NCBI RefSeq assembly: GCF_052055585.1
Contig: NZ_CP170485.1
Coordinates: 806,001 to 870,000 of the forward strand
Length of the DNA: 64,000 nt
Direction: 5' to 3'
From: Oceanicaulis sp052055585
GTDB lineage: Bacteria > Pseudomonadota > Alphaproteobacteria > Caulobacterales > Maricaulaceae
Made by a program: the position numbers and the translations under genes. Of this stretch, positions 53,433 to 63,308 are shown piece by piece. The notes under the pieces were generated by a model. That model had not been told where the DNA came from, ran no database searches, and was given only the letters and a program-made list of their open reading frames with translations. Position 1 is the first letter of the stretch. Every line of letters starts with the position of its first letter.

Positions 53433-54533
53433 CTAGGCCAGTTCCTTGAGCGCTTCGGCGTTGAAGTCTTCGAGATCCTCAAAGCGGCCATCCTTGACCT
53501 TGCGGGCCCAGGCGAAATCGGACAGCAAGGCCCGGCCCACGCCAACGAGATCAAACTCGCCCGCATCCAGACGCTCGATCAGCTTGTCGAGGCCGGACTT
53601 TTCAGAGGCTTCACCCATAAAGGCGCCAATGAAGTCACTATTAAGGCCAACAGATCCCACGGTGATGGCAGGCTTGCCAGTCAGCTTCTTCGTCCAGCCG
53701 GCCAGATTGAGGTCAGAGCCTTCAAATTCGGGCAGCCAGAAGCGGCGGGTGGAGGCGTGGAAGATGTCGACGCCGGCTTCAGAGAGCGGCGTGAGGAAGG
53801 CTTCGAGCTCATCCGGGGTTTGCGCCAGCTTGGCGTTGTAGTCCTGCTGTTTCCACTGCGAATAGCGCAGGATCAACGGCAGGTCCGCCGGGATGCGGGC
53901 GCGGACGGCGCGGATGATTTCCTGCGCGAACTCGGTGCGGGAGAGGAGGCTGCCGCCATATTTGTCATCGCGCTGGTTCATGCCCTCCCAGAAGAACTGG
54001 TCGATCAGATAGCCATGGGCGCCGTGCAGCTCAATGGCGTCAAAGCCGATCTTCGCCGCGTTCTCGGCGGCTTCGGCAAAGCCCAGAATGGTGTCGTCGA
54101 TCTCGGCCTGGGTCATCGGCTCGCCGACTTTCTTGCCGCCGGGCATGATGCCGGACGGGCTGTCGGACGGCGCGTCCGGGTGCGGACCGGTGCCCGGCTT
54201 GCGCGCCAGACCCACATGCCAGAGCTGGGGCGCGATCTTGCCGCCCTTGGCGTGGACCGCGTCGACCACCTTCTTCCAGCCCGCCAGAGCTTCTTCGGTG
54301 TGGAAGTTCGGGATCGCCGGATCAAAGCTGGCGCCGGGGCGGTTGATCGTGGTGCCCTCGGTGATGATCAGGCCGACATCATTGTCCGCACGGCGTTCGT
54401 AATAGCCGACCACATTGTCGTTCGGCACGCCGCCCGGACTTTTCGAGCGGGTCATGGGCGCCATGACGATACGGTTCTTGAGCTGGAGCGAGCCGAGCTC
54501 GAAGGGTTGGAAAAGGGCGTTGGTGTTCGACAT
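53433..54533 (-). CDS. Old Yellow Enzyme family NADH:flavin oxidoreductase
   Basis: A 366-residue TIM-barrel FMN enzyme. FMN- and substrate-binding stretches are LKNRIVMAPMTRS near 19, QLWHVGLARKPGTG, FDAIELHGAHGYLIDQFFW near 175 (His and following residues for ligand binding), LPLILRYSQWK, and the C-terminal FDLVGVGRALLSDFAWARKV. OYEs reduce activated alkenes with NAD(P)H; the natural substrate is unknown. The start is ATG 54533; the frame is open to 54593. The following RHH gene may regulate it. Confidence 0.93.
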   Translation of the reverse strand: MSNTNALFQPFELGSLQLKNRIVMAPMTRSKSPGGVPNDNVVGYYERRADNDVGLIITEGTTINRPGASFDPAIPNFHTEEALAGWKKVVDAVHAKGGKIAPQLWHVGLARKPGTGPHPDAPSDSPSGIMPGGKKVGEPMTQAEIDDTILGFAEAAENAAKIGFDAIELHGAHGYLIDQFFWEGMNQRDDKYGGSLLSRTEFAQEIIRAVRARIPADLPLILRYSQWKQQDYNAKLAQTPDELEAFLTPLSEAGVDIFHASTRRFWLPEFEGSDLNLAGWTKKLTGKPAITVGSVGLNSDFIGAFMGEASEKSGLDKLIERLDAGEFDLVGVGRALLSDFAWARKVKDGRFEDLEDFNAEALKELA

Positions 54534-54729
54534 GGAAGGGTCCCCTGAAAGCACGAATGAACGGCGATCAGTTGGATATATCGCGTGCGACAATCAAGGG
54601 CAAAACGTCAGACTGCGCGCAAACTGTTTTCTGGCGACAGGATATTGCTCTGACATTTCAGAACAATACGCAGTTTGCCCTATGGGCGTTTTAGCCGGCG
54701 TTTCCTGATGCGGCACGTGCCGAAATGAA

Positions 54730-54754
54730 AACGGCGGCTCATCGAGCCGCCGTT
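54730..54754 (-). terminator. Rho-independent terminator after fumC-DUF4169
   Basis: An 11-bp perfect stem (AACGGCGGCTC and complement) with a 3-base loop; on the minus strand it is followed by TTTTCATTTC. It closes the fumC-DUF4169 unit. The rest of 54534-54729 shows no gene. Confidence 0.8.
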
Positions 54755-54757
54755 CTG

Positions 54758-54955
54758 TCAGGTCTCTGACCCGTCTTTATCTGTTTCGCGCTTGTGCGCG
54801 TCCAGCGCCGCCTTGCGTTTGGCTTCGCGCGCTTTTTCAAGATCGCGCTGGGCCTTGGGCGTACCGAACTGGACGCGATTGGTTTCGGCCTGTCTGGCCT
54901 TGTCCTCGCGCGCCTTCTTTTTGCGGAACTGACGCAGATTGATCGGCTGGGTCAT
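54758..54955 (-). CDS. DUF4169 family protein
   Basis: A 65-residue, highly charged protein: PINLRQFRKKKAREDKARQA at the start, then NRVQFGTPKAQRDLEKARE and an Ala/Lys-rich helix. This matches DUF4169, a small alphaproteobacterial family of unknown function. It lies 50 bases after fumC on the same strand. The start chosen is ATG 54955 with GGAGG before it. Confidence 0.82.
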   Translation of the reverse strand: MTQPINLRQFRKKKAREDKARQAETNRVQFGTPKAQRDLEKAREAKRKAALDAHKRETDKDGSET

Positions 54956-55005
54956 GAGAGCCTCCAAGGCTCCGCCGCCGCGGCGGCGGAGCCGAGCGTT
55001 CGGCC

Positions 55006-56397
<1,392 letters not shown>

Positions 56398-56567
56398 GGG
56401 TCTTTCTCCAGTACGGCGTGGGCCTTGTATGGGGCGTCTATAGGCCCGCAGAGCAAAGGCAGGCAAGGCGCACCTTGGTCGCGTCCGCGTCGATCTGCAC
56501 CTGATTGAACCAAAATGGGCTGGGCATGCACCTGTCTGTGAACGCACAGCACGCACAGGAGGTTCAG

Positions 56568-57125
56568 ATGGATGCCTATAAGGGCGCGGCCCGGCTGATC
56601 GGGATGAGCGACGCAATCTGGGCCCGGCACGCCCATCCGCTCAGCGTCTGGAGCCGCATGCTGGCGGCGCCGGTGATTTTTGCGTGTCTGTGGAGCCCGG
56701 TCTGGATTGGCTGGTACGGGGCGGGCTTTATCGTGATGGCTGTAGTGTGGATGTGGATCAATCCGCGCCTGACCCCGCCGCCGAAGAGCGGACGCAGCTG
56801 GGCCAGCAAGGGGGTGATTGGCGAGCGTATCCTGATCAATCGCAAGACGGTCCCTGTGCCCAAGGGTTATCAGCGCGCCGCCTTCCTGACCTCGACCCTC
56901 TCGGGCCTGTTCATGCTGGGCTTTGTGATCGCCTATATCCGTCTCGATATGCTGGCGGCGGCTCTGGCCTGGCATGGCTCGGCGGTGGCGAAATACTGGT
57001 TCGTGGACCGGATGGCCTTGCTTGCCGAACGGATGGAAGACCGCCATCCTGTCTATGCCGCCTGGCTGGCGGGCGACTGGAGCGCCACGCTGGAAGACAG
57101 CGATGCGGCGCACGAATCGCCGTAA
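56568..57125 (+). CDS. Membrane protein of unknown function (DUF6653-like)
   Basis: A 185-residue protein with hydrophobic segments at about 28-44, 46-63 and 106-128. The N-terminus MDAYKGAARLIGMSDAIWAR then HAHPLSVWSR resembles DUF6653-type proteins (recollection). A central basic loop (PKSGRSWASKGVIGERI) and a C-terminus with YWFVDRMALLAERMEDRHP follow. AGGAGG lies just before the ATG. The RusA-like gene follows after 20 bases, so the two may be co-transcribed. Function unknown. Confidence 0.7.
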   Translation: MDAYKGAARLIGMSDAIWARHAHPLSVWSRMLAAPVIFACLWSPVWIGWYGAGFIVMAVVWMWINPRLTPPPKSGRSWASKGVIGERILINRKTVPVPKGYQRAAFLTSTLSGLFMLGFVIAYIRLDMLAAALAWHGSAVAKYWFVDRMALLAERMEDRHPVYAAWLAGDWSATLEDSDAAHESP

Positions 57126-57145
57126 GCAACATCAATCAGGGTCCC

Positions 57146-57571
57146 ATGTCCCGCTTTGTTTCACTGCCGCCGGATTATTGGGACCAGCTTGACTGGATCG
57201 GGAGAGGGAAGGTGCAAGCCTCCGCCATTGATGGATCGCTGAATGTGCGCGTGGACGCGCTGACGTCCCAGACGCGCAAGTTCAAGGAATTGATCTCGGC
57301 TTTCTTCCGCACCGAGTTCAAACGGGTGCGCCCGAAATACGGCCCGTTTGAAGTGGTGATCGAGATCGAGCGCACCGAGAACACCCCTGTGCATGACGTG
57401 GACAATGTGGCCAAGGCCATTCTGGATGCGCTGACGGGCGTGGTGTTTCACGATGACAGCCAGGTCCAGCGCCTGCATGTCGAGAAGGTTCTGGGCGAGC
57501 GCGCCCGCGTAAAGGTCCGCGCCCGGCCCATCGGTGAGTTGACCCGAACCGATCAGGCTGACGCCGCCTGA
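57146..57571 (+). CDS. RusA-family Holliday-junction resolvase-like protein
   Basis: A 141-residue protein. DVDNVAKAILDALTGVVFHD (near residue 90) continued by DSQVQRLHVEK carries the RusA pattern D-x-D-N..K..D.L...DD.Q with the acidic residues that bind metal. RusA enzymes cut four-way DNA junctions; most known members come from prophages, but no phage genes surround this one. The start is ATG 57146. A strong bidirectional terminator follows. Confidence 0.82.
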   Translation: MSRFVSLPPDYWDQLDWIGRGKVQASAIDGSLNVRVDALTSQTRKFKELISAFFRTEFKRVRPKYGPFEVVIEIERTENTPVHDVDNVAKAILDALTGVVFHDDSQVQRLHVEKVLGERARVKVRARPIGELTRTDQADAA

Positions 57572-57577
57572 AACGAA

Positions 57578-57604
57578 AAACGCCAGGGCGAGGCCCTGGC
57601 GTTT
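57578..57604. terminator. Bidirectional terminator between the RusA-like gene and the porin
   Basis: A 12-bp perfect stem (AAACGCCAGGGC and complement) with a 3-base loop (GAG). A-tract and T-tract flank it, so it can serve both convergent genes. Confidence 0.8.
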
Positions 57605-57624
57605 CTGTCTGGATACAGGCGGGT

Positions 57625-58839
57625 CTAGAACTTGTAGCCCAGCGTCAGCCAGTATTTGGTGCGATCGGCCGGTGCGGGCGCGATGTCCGGGCCATCATAG
57701 TCGGCCATCTCGAAAGACAGCTCGATGTCATTGGCGAAGCTCAATCGGACATAGAGGTCGAACTCTTCGCCCAGATCGGCGCCGGTGTTTTCCGCTTCAA
57801 AGTCGTGCCAGACGATGCCGGCGCGCCAGCCTTCAATGGCGGAGCCTTCCACGCTTGCGCCATAGCTCAGATCCACATGCAGGTCCTCAAGACCATCCGC
57901 GGGCGCCGCGCGACCGCCGCCATGGAACACGTCCGCCCAGCCGGCGGTGCCGTGATTGGCCGCCAGCGGGTTGGCGAAGGCGTAGGTTCCGTCACCGGAC
58001 ACCACGTCATAGCCCAGGGCGAACCGGGCGCCCTGATAGGACAGGGCGAGGCCGCTATCGATCAGCGTGTTGTCAAAGTCTGCGGTTGCGGAGCCGGAAT
58101 CGTTCTGCGCGGCGACCAGCAGGTCATAGCTGACGCCCACTTCGCCCAGTGTGGTCGAGCCGGTCAGGCGCGCGCCATAAGTCGTGTTTGACAGGTTCTC
58201 GCGGCCCGGTTCCGGGATATCGATCAGATAGACGAAACCAGCCAGCTTGAAGGCGTCGCTGATGTCGTAACCCGCATGGAACAGGTGCGCATCGGTCTCC
58301 CAGTTGACGTCGTCACCGGGGCCCCGGTTCAGCTGCCAATGGTAGACATAGTTGGCTGAGAACGCGCCGTGTTCGAAGCTGACCAGGGCGGCGTCGTGCG
58401 AGTTCTTGTCCTGGCGGTGTCCCGGCGAGCCGATGATGCGGTTGCCGTCAAAGCCCAGATACTGGCGCCCCACGGTGAAGGACCATTCGTCGTTCGGCTT
58501 GAAGCCGAGCTGGGCCCGGTTCAGTTCGGTGAAGTCGGGATCATTGATCGTGGCGTAAGCCGGCAGCGGGTCAAGCGAGGTGTTGCGATCGTCATCACCG
58601 GCCAGAGTGACGCTGTTCTCGATTTCCGCGAGGAAGGAGAAACGCGTGTCCGCCGGTTTGAAGCGCACGCCGACGCGGCTGCGCAGGGTAAGGGATTCCG
58701 CTTCCAGCTTGCCGGTCTGCTCAACTGATTCATAGCGCGCCCGGAAGTCGCCAAAAACCTCGGCTGATTGAGCCAGCGCGGCCTGGGGAAGGAGCGCTGC
58801 GCCTGCGCCTAGCAGCAGGGTGAGTTTGTAAGTCTTCAT
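57625..58839 (-). CDS. AlgE/alginate-export-like outer-membrane porin
   Basis: A 404-residue protein with a signal peptide (about 1-22, ending PQAALAQ) and alternating beta-strand pattern throughout, ending in Phe (LTLGYKF), the usual signal for BAM insertion. Stretches such as FRARYESVEQ, RAQLGFKPNDEWSFTVGRQY and GSPGHRQDKNSHDAALVSFE resemble alginate-export-type porins. It probably forms a 16-18-strand barrel for a small solute; the substrate is unknown. A single gene with its own promoter region (58840-59016) and terminator. Confidence 0.85.
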   Translation of the reverse strand: MKTYKLTLLLGAGAALLPQAALAQSAEVFGDFRARYESVEQTGKLEAESLTLRSRVGVRFKPADTRFSFLAEIENSVTLAGDDDRNTSLDPLPAYATINDPDFTELNRAQLGFKPNDEWSFTVGRQYLGFDGNRIIGSPGHRQDKNSHDAALVSFEHGAFSANYVYHWQLNRGPGDDVNWETDAHLFHAGYDISDAFKLAGFVYLIDIPEPGRENLSNTTYGARLTGSTTLGEVGVSYDLLVAAQNDSGSATADFDNTLIDSGLALSYQGARFALGYDVVSGDGTYAFANPLAANHGTAGWADVFHGGGRAAPADGLEDLHVDLSYGASVEGSAIEGWRAGIVWHDFEAENTGADLGEEFDLYVRLSFANDIELSFEMADYDGPDIAPAPADRTKYWLTLGYKF

Positions 58840-58964
58840 GTCCAGCCTCTTCGGTCGGAGACAATGCCAATCCGGACGCCCCCATGAGGTCACCCGATGC
58901 TGCCGCCATTAAGAGCTGAAATGCTTCAAGTTTGGTTAGTCAGGTGTTCAGTATGAGGCACACG

Positions 58965-58998
58965 AAAAAGCCCCATCCGGATCAACAGGATGGGGCTT
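58965..58998 (-). terminator. Rho-independent terminator after the sensor-only chemoreceptor paralogue
   Basis: AAGCCCCATCC and its complement form an 11-bp stem with a 9-base loop; on the minus strand TTTTT follows. It lies just downstream of the gene ending at 59017. Confidence 0.8.
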
Positions 58999-59016
58999 GG
59001 CTTCAAAGATGTTTTG

Positions 59017-59673
59017 TTACTCGGCGATCTGGCTGGACACGCTGCGCGGGCGTATAGACTGCACGGCGGCGAAGATCAGGGCGCCGACCATGAAGACCGC
59101 CAGCAGGTGAATGACCCAGCTGAGAATGCGGAGCGCGTCTGCAATCTGATCCCGGGTCCGGGGCATCTGCGCCACAAGGGTCTCCACCTCAAGAAGCTGG
59201 ACCTGCATCTGAAGGTCGAGACGGGTCAGGGCCAGCGCTTGCTCTTCCTGAACCGCGACAGGCGAATTGTTCGCGCCCAGGCTGGCGGCCTGAAGCACCA
59301 CCCGGCGGATCGCAGGCAGGGCTTGGTCAAGCTCACCGAGAGGCGTGCGAAGCGCGCTGTCGCGTCGGGTCAGCGCAATGACTTCATTCAGAGCGACTTC
59401 ATATTCTTCGAGATTGAGCAGGAGCGCTTGCATGCGTAGCGGGCTGGGTGCGCTGACCATGGCCTGAGCGTCGCGCATCAGCGAGGCCTGGTCCTTCTCC
59501 AGGGTCGAGGCGGCATAGCTCAGCTCGATCCTGTTCTGAGCTTGGCTTTCCAGATGTCGAATGGAAGCCCCCAGCACGGAGCTGGCAACCGCGTAGACCA
59601 GCAGAAGCAGGAGCGGCAGGGTCGGCAGGCCCTGACGTGAAAGCGGTGAGAGAGCAGACGTCCAACCGGTCAT
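59017..59673 (-). CDS. Sensor-only paralogue of the adjacent chemoreceptor (no signalling domain)
   Basis: A 218-residue protein with a membrane helix near 16-36, a helical periplasmic domain (about 38-183), a second membrane helix near 186-206 and only ~12 cytoplasmic residues. Its periplasmic part aligns with that of the complete chemoreceptor encoded just upstream: over 42 ungapped residues, from TLEKDQASLMRD to the NLEEYEVALNEV part, 21 are identical. It has no HAMP and no methyl-accepting domain. It is a separate unit: a terminator lies between the two genes and GGAGATCACC precedes the ATG. It could modulate the receptor by mixed dimers (inference). The frame is open upstream to 60021, but that reading runs through the terminator. 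Confidence 0.75.
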   Translation of the reverse strand: MTGWTSALSPLSRQGLPTLPLLLLLVYAVASSVLGASIRHLESQAQNRIELSYAASTLEKDQASLMRDAQAMVSAPSPLRMQALLLNLEEYEVALNEVIALTRRDSALRTPLGELDQALPAIRRVVLQAASLGANNSPVAVQEEQALALTRLDLQMQVQLLEVETLVAQMPRTRDQIADALRILSWVIHLLAVFMVGALIFAAVQSIRPRSVSSQIAE

Positions 59674-59820
59674 GGTGATCTCCGTTGCGTTGCGCTTTCT
59701 CGCTACGGGCGAATCGCGCGCCATTCTTCTCCAGACTGTGTACGGGGGTTTCTTAAGGTAGTATTGACCAGGAGGTTGTTCCCGCTCCCCGGCACACGCC
59801 ATGCGAGAGTGCGGCGACAT

Positions 59821-59849
59821 AAAAAAAGGGACGCCGAAGCGTCCCTTTT
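59821..59849 (-). terminator. Rho-independent terminator after the chemoreceptor gene
   Basis: AAAAGGGACGC pairs with GCGTCCCTTTT around CGAA; on the minus strand a run of seven T follows. It ends the chemoreceptor transcript before the sensor-only gene. Confidence 0.88.
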
Positions 59850-59869
59850 CATTGCGTATTTCGGCCTGA

Positions 59870-61540
59870 TCAGGCGCGCATGGTCTGAACGAAGCTTTCA
59901 AACTCTTCTTTCCAGGCTTCATGGCGATCGGCCATTTCCTGAGCCGCAGCCAGAACCGATTTGGAAATCTCGTCGGTCTGGTGGGTGAACTCGACCACTT
60001 TGGCGACGCTTGAAGCAGCATCGCTGGATCCTGAATCGGCGCGCTGCGCGGATTCTGCGATTTCAGTGGTGGCTACGCGTTGCTGGTCGATAGCGGCCGC
60101 GCAGCTGGTGGCCAGCTCGCCCAGTTGCCGCACCGCTTGAAGGGTGCGGTCCGTGGAGGCGGCCGTCTTCTCGGAAGCGGACTGGATGGCGTTGATTTGC
60201 GCGGAGATCTGCTGGGTGGCGTTGCTGGTCTGCTCCGCCAGCTCTTTCACCTCGCTGGCCACAACGGCGAAGCCCTTGCCGGCTTCACCGGCGCGGGCGG
60301 CCTCGATCGTGGCGTTCAGCGCCAGAAGGTTCGTCTGGTCCGCAATGGTCTCGATCAGGGTGACGATCTCGCCAATGGCCTGAGCGGCTTCGGAGAGCTG
60401 GGATACGACCGTTGCGCTTTGCTCGGTCTCGTCGCCGGCTTCCTGGGACAGCTCGGATGTGCGGGTCACCTGTTCGGACACTTCGCGGATCGAGGCGGCC
60501 AGTTCTTCAGAGGCGGCGGCCACGGCCTGAATGCCGGAGGCGGCTGCGCCCGATGCCGTCTGGGCGTCGCGGGACAGACCCGATGCTTCGCTTGAAGAGC
60601 TCTGCATCTGGGACGCCGAAGAGGAGAGCTGCTGGGAGGCCGCCATGACAGAATTCAGAAGTTCGCTCGAGCTGGCCTCGAAACGGCCGACTGCGCTCTC
60701 GATCTCTTTCTGACGCTCAAGGCGTTGTGCAGCTTCGCGGTTCTGATTGGCGTGCACTTCATCAGCGCTGCTGAGCGCGGACTGCAAGGTGGCGATCGCC
60801 CGGCCAAGATCGCCGAACACGTCCTTGCGGCGGGTTTCGTCGATGCTCATGTCGCGCTCGCCATCGGCCAGCTTGCCCACGAGGGACTGGATGGAGCTGA
60901 CCGAGCGGGTGATGCTGCCGCCAATGATATGGGTCATGGCCATCAGGCCGGCGGCGGTCAGGATCAGTGCAATAAGGCTGACCCATTGAGAAATGGCGGC
61001 AACGCTGTCGCGCGCTTCCCAGGCTTCATCAAGCAGGGCGCGTTCGCCGTCCCGGACAATCTCGATATTGGTGTCCATCCGGTCGTCATAGATCGCGAGG
61101 GCATCAATGAAGCGCTGCATGTCGAGCTCGGAATAGGTCGCCACGTTCGCCGCGGCGGTCTCGATCAGCTCGTTCAGACCCGGTACGTCTGCACGGATAG
61201 CCGACAGGGCGTTGCGGAATTCGGGAACCTTGATCATCCCCTCGACATCGGAAAGGGCTGTCTCGAAGTCGGTGAGGTTCGCCAGGGCGGCTTCTCGGCG
61301 TTCCGGCGTCGGAGAGCTCGCCATCAGATAGGTATCGCGCAGCAGGGAGGTCAGGTCTTTTTCAAGCCCGCTCGCGGCTACGAGGTTTTCAGTGGCGTGC
61401 GTCGCGCGATCGTCGACCCGCTGGCTCACCGTGCCCATCAGAAAGTTCGCGCCGACATACACCAGCATGAGGATGATGGATGCCCCGGCGATCATGCGCA
61501 GGCGCGCGGTCAGCGAAAACTGATCAAGCTTATTGATCAT
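59870..61540 (-). CDS. Methyl-accepting chemotaxis protein
   Basis: A 556-residue chemoreceptor: membrane helix (about 14-34), four-helix-bundle-like periplasmic domain (about 36-188), second membrane helix (about 190-212), HAMP (about 213-266) and a methyl-accepting domain (about 300-550). The hairpin tip that binds CheA/CheW reads TIADQTNLLALNATIEAARA, then GEAGKGFAVVASEVKELAEQ, which is the universal core. There is no CheR-binding pentapeptide at the C-terminus. The ligand is unknown. The start is ATG 61540 with AGGGG before it. A shorter paralogue of its sensor half lies downstream. Confidence 0.95.
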   Translation of the reverse strand: MINKLDQFSLTARLRMIAGASIILMLVYVGANFLMGTVSQRVDDRATHATENLVAASGLEKDLTSLLRDTYLMASSPTPERREAALANLTDFETALSDVEGMIKVPEFRNALSAIRADVPGLNELIETAAANVATYSELDMQRFIDALAIYDDRMDTNIEIVRDGERALLDEAWEARDSVAAISQWVSLIALILTAAGLMAMTHIIGGSITRSVSSIQSLVGKLADGERDMSIDETRRKDVFGDLGRAIATLQSALSSADEVHANQNREAAQRLERQKEIESAVGRFEASSSELLNSVMAASQQLSSSASQMQSSSSEASGLSRDAQTASGAAASGIQAVAAASEELAASIREVSEQVTRTSELSQEAGDETEQSATVVSQLSEAAQAIGEIVTLIETIADQTNLLALNATIEAARAGEAGKGFAVVASEVKELAEQTSNATQQISAQINAIQSASEKTAASTDRTLQAVRQLGELATSCAAAIDQQRVATTEIAESAQRADSGSSDAASSVAKVVEFTHQTDEISKSVLAAAQEMADRHEAWKEEFESFVQTMRA

Positions 61541-61660
61541 GGTAGACCCCTGTCTTTCAGCTCGATTGCGCAATTCATGTAAGGAATTCAGACAAGGATG
61601 GCGCAATCCTTAAATAAGGTGTGCGCTTAGCCGGTTAATATATGTTTGCACTAACGACGT

Positions 61661-62872
61661 TCACCGACGCCCGTTAGCGAGGCGACGTGACTCTGGGCGC
61701 CGCCTCAGGCTGAGCATGGCCAAGACGCCCACCGCTGGCCCCAGAGCCAGCGGCCAGAACGCGAAACGCCAGCCAATCAGCTCGGCCCAGACCGGCAGGA
61801 GCTGAACCGTGATGAGGGTCAGGGCGAACCCCAGGGCGGTTTGCAGGGTCAGGATCGAGCCGGCCTTGTCGGGCGGAGCCAATTCGGCCGCCGCGGCCGA
61901 GAACTGGGCGGAGTCTGCAATCACGGTGACCCCGTAGATCAGCAGAAGCCCGATCATCACAAGGGCGGGCGCTGACCAGGCCCAGGCGCTCAAAAGGGCG
62001 CAAGAACCGCTGGCGGCCATGGCGATGCTGGTGACCAGCGTGCGCCCGACCCGGTCCGCCAGCCAACCCGCTGCCAGGGATCCCGCAGCGCCAATGGCGA
62101 CAATGGCGAAGGTGAGCCCGGACGTGGAGAAAGACGGGGAGAGCGCGCGATCTTGCGCCCAGACCGTGACGAAAACGCCCACCCAGGCCCAGAAAGCGTA
62201 AAGCTCCCACATATGCCCCAGATAGCCCAGATTGACCCGGGCGAGTGCGGGATCGGTGAAGGTCAGCTTTACCGCGCGTGGATCAAATCCCGGCGCGCGG
62301 CGGAATGCGGGGCCTGCCCTGACGCACAGGATCAGTCCGGCGCTGGCCAGCGCGGCGATGCCTGAGAGCAGGAAAGGTGCGCGCCAGTCGAGATTTTCTG
62401 TCAGCAAGGGGGCCAGATGCGGACTGGCCGAGCCCAGGGTCAGTGCGCCAACCAGAAGTCCGATCAGAAGGCCCGTATCCCCGCGCGCCCAGCTGGCGGC
62501 GAGTTTCATGCCCACGGGATAGACGAAGGCGAGGGCCGCGCCCGCGATCAGCCGGCTCAGCGGCATCAGCATCCCGCCGGGTGGCAGGATGAGAGCGGTC
62601 AGGCTCATCAAGCCGGCGATCACGGCCCCGCAGGCGAAAACGCGTCGGGCGTCGTACCGGTCAGCAAGGCCGAGGCTTGCGCTGGTGAGCGCCCCGATGA
62701 CAAAGCCCAGCTGCACGGCGCTGGAGAGCGCTGCGCCGTCAAAGGTGGTCAGGGCGCCTGTGGCCTGAAGTCCGGGAAGTGCGGCGGCGCCGGCGAACCA
62801 GACGGATAATGCAAGGACCTGCGCCAGCGCGATCAGCGCCAGATGGCGCGGCTTGCCGACCAGGTCAGTCAT
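61661..62872 (-). CDS. Major facilitator superfamily transporter
   Basis: A 403-residue membrane protein with about twelve helices in two halves. The loop between helices 2 and 3 reads GLADRYDARRVFACGAVIAG (D-R...RR pattern of MFS) and the second half has GWLADRVGRTLVTSIAMAAS. Family stretches such as GQVLALSVWFAGAAALPGLQ-like at the start suggest a CynX/nitrate-like or general MFS member; the substrate is unknown. It overlaps the thioesterase gene by 8 bases, forming the end of an sspB operon. Confidence 0.88.
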   Translation of the reverse strand: MTDLVGKPRHLALIALAQVLALSVWFAGAAALPGLQATGALTTFDGAALSSAVQLGFVIGALTSASLGLADRYDARRVFACGAVIAGLMSLTALILPPGGMLMPLSRLIAGAALAFVYPVGMKLAASWARGDTGLLIGLLVGALTLGSASPHLAPLLTENLDWRAPFLLSGIAALASAGLILCVRAGPAFRRAPGFDPRAVKLTFTDPALARVNLGYLGHMWELYAFWAWVGVFVTVWAQDRALSPSFSTSGLTFAIVAIGAAGSLAAGWLADRVGRTLVTSIAMAASGSCALLSAWAWSAPALVMIGLLLIYGVTVIADSAQFSAAAAELAPPDKAGSILTLQTALGFALTLITVQLLPVWAELIGWRFAFWPLALGPAVGVLAMLSLRRRPESRRLANGRR

Positions 62873-63308
62873 TCTCGTAGGGGCGAAGGGCGGCGGTTGC
62901 GCTTGCGGTGGCGCACAGCACGCCGTCCGCGTTCCACAACCAGCCTTCGGTGAAGGCCACGCTGGAGCCCAGGCGAACGACCTGACCGCGGGCGCGAGCC
63001 CTGTCCGTCATCAGCGGGCGCAGAAAGCTGGTCTTCATTTCAAGCGTGGGCACGGCGAATTTCAGATCGCCAGCGATAAGGGTGGACAGGCTCATCGCTT
63101 CATCCAGAAACCCGGTCACGATCCCGCCCTGGGTCGAGCCATTGGGATTGAGAAATTCGGGACGAGCCTCGAACCAGGCTTCGACCCATCGCTCTTCGGG
63201 GTGAAGGTCGATCAGCGAGAAGCCGAAATGACGTGTCGCCGCCGGCATCCGGGTCTGGTCGGAAAACAGCGCCAGGAGGTCATCCCGGCGGCTGGGCGTG
63301 CCGCTCAC
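62865..63308 (-). CDS. PaaI-family hotdog-fold thioesterase
   Basis: A 147-residue protein with a single hotdog fold. NPNGSTQGGIVTGFLDEAMS (near 65) is the helix with the catalytic acidic residue, and VPTLEMKTSFLRPLMTDRAR with GSSVAFTEGWLWNADGVLCA are typical of the PaaI/acyl-CoA thioesterase group. It hydrolyses an acyl-CoA, unknown which. The start codon is GTG, overlapping the sspB stop (GTGA); it overlaps the MFS gene by 8 bases. Confidence 0.88.
   Translation of the reverse strand: MSGTPSRRDDLLALFSDQTRMPAATRHFGFSLIDLHPEERWVEAWFEARPEFLNPNGSTQGGIVTGFLDEAMSLSTLIAGDLKFAVPTLEMKTSFLRPLMTDRARARGQVVRLGSSVAFTEGWLWNADGVLCATASATAALRPYEND

Noticed and set aside
54415..54708. 97-residue open frame upstream of the Old Yellow Enzyme gene
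   Set aside because: It overlaps the other gene's 5' end on the opposite strand, has no ribosome site and resembles no family.
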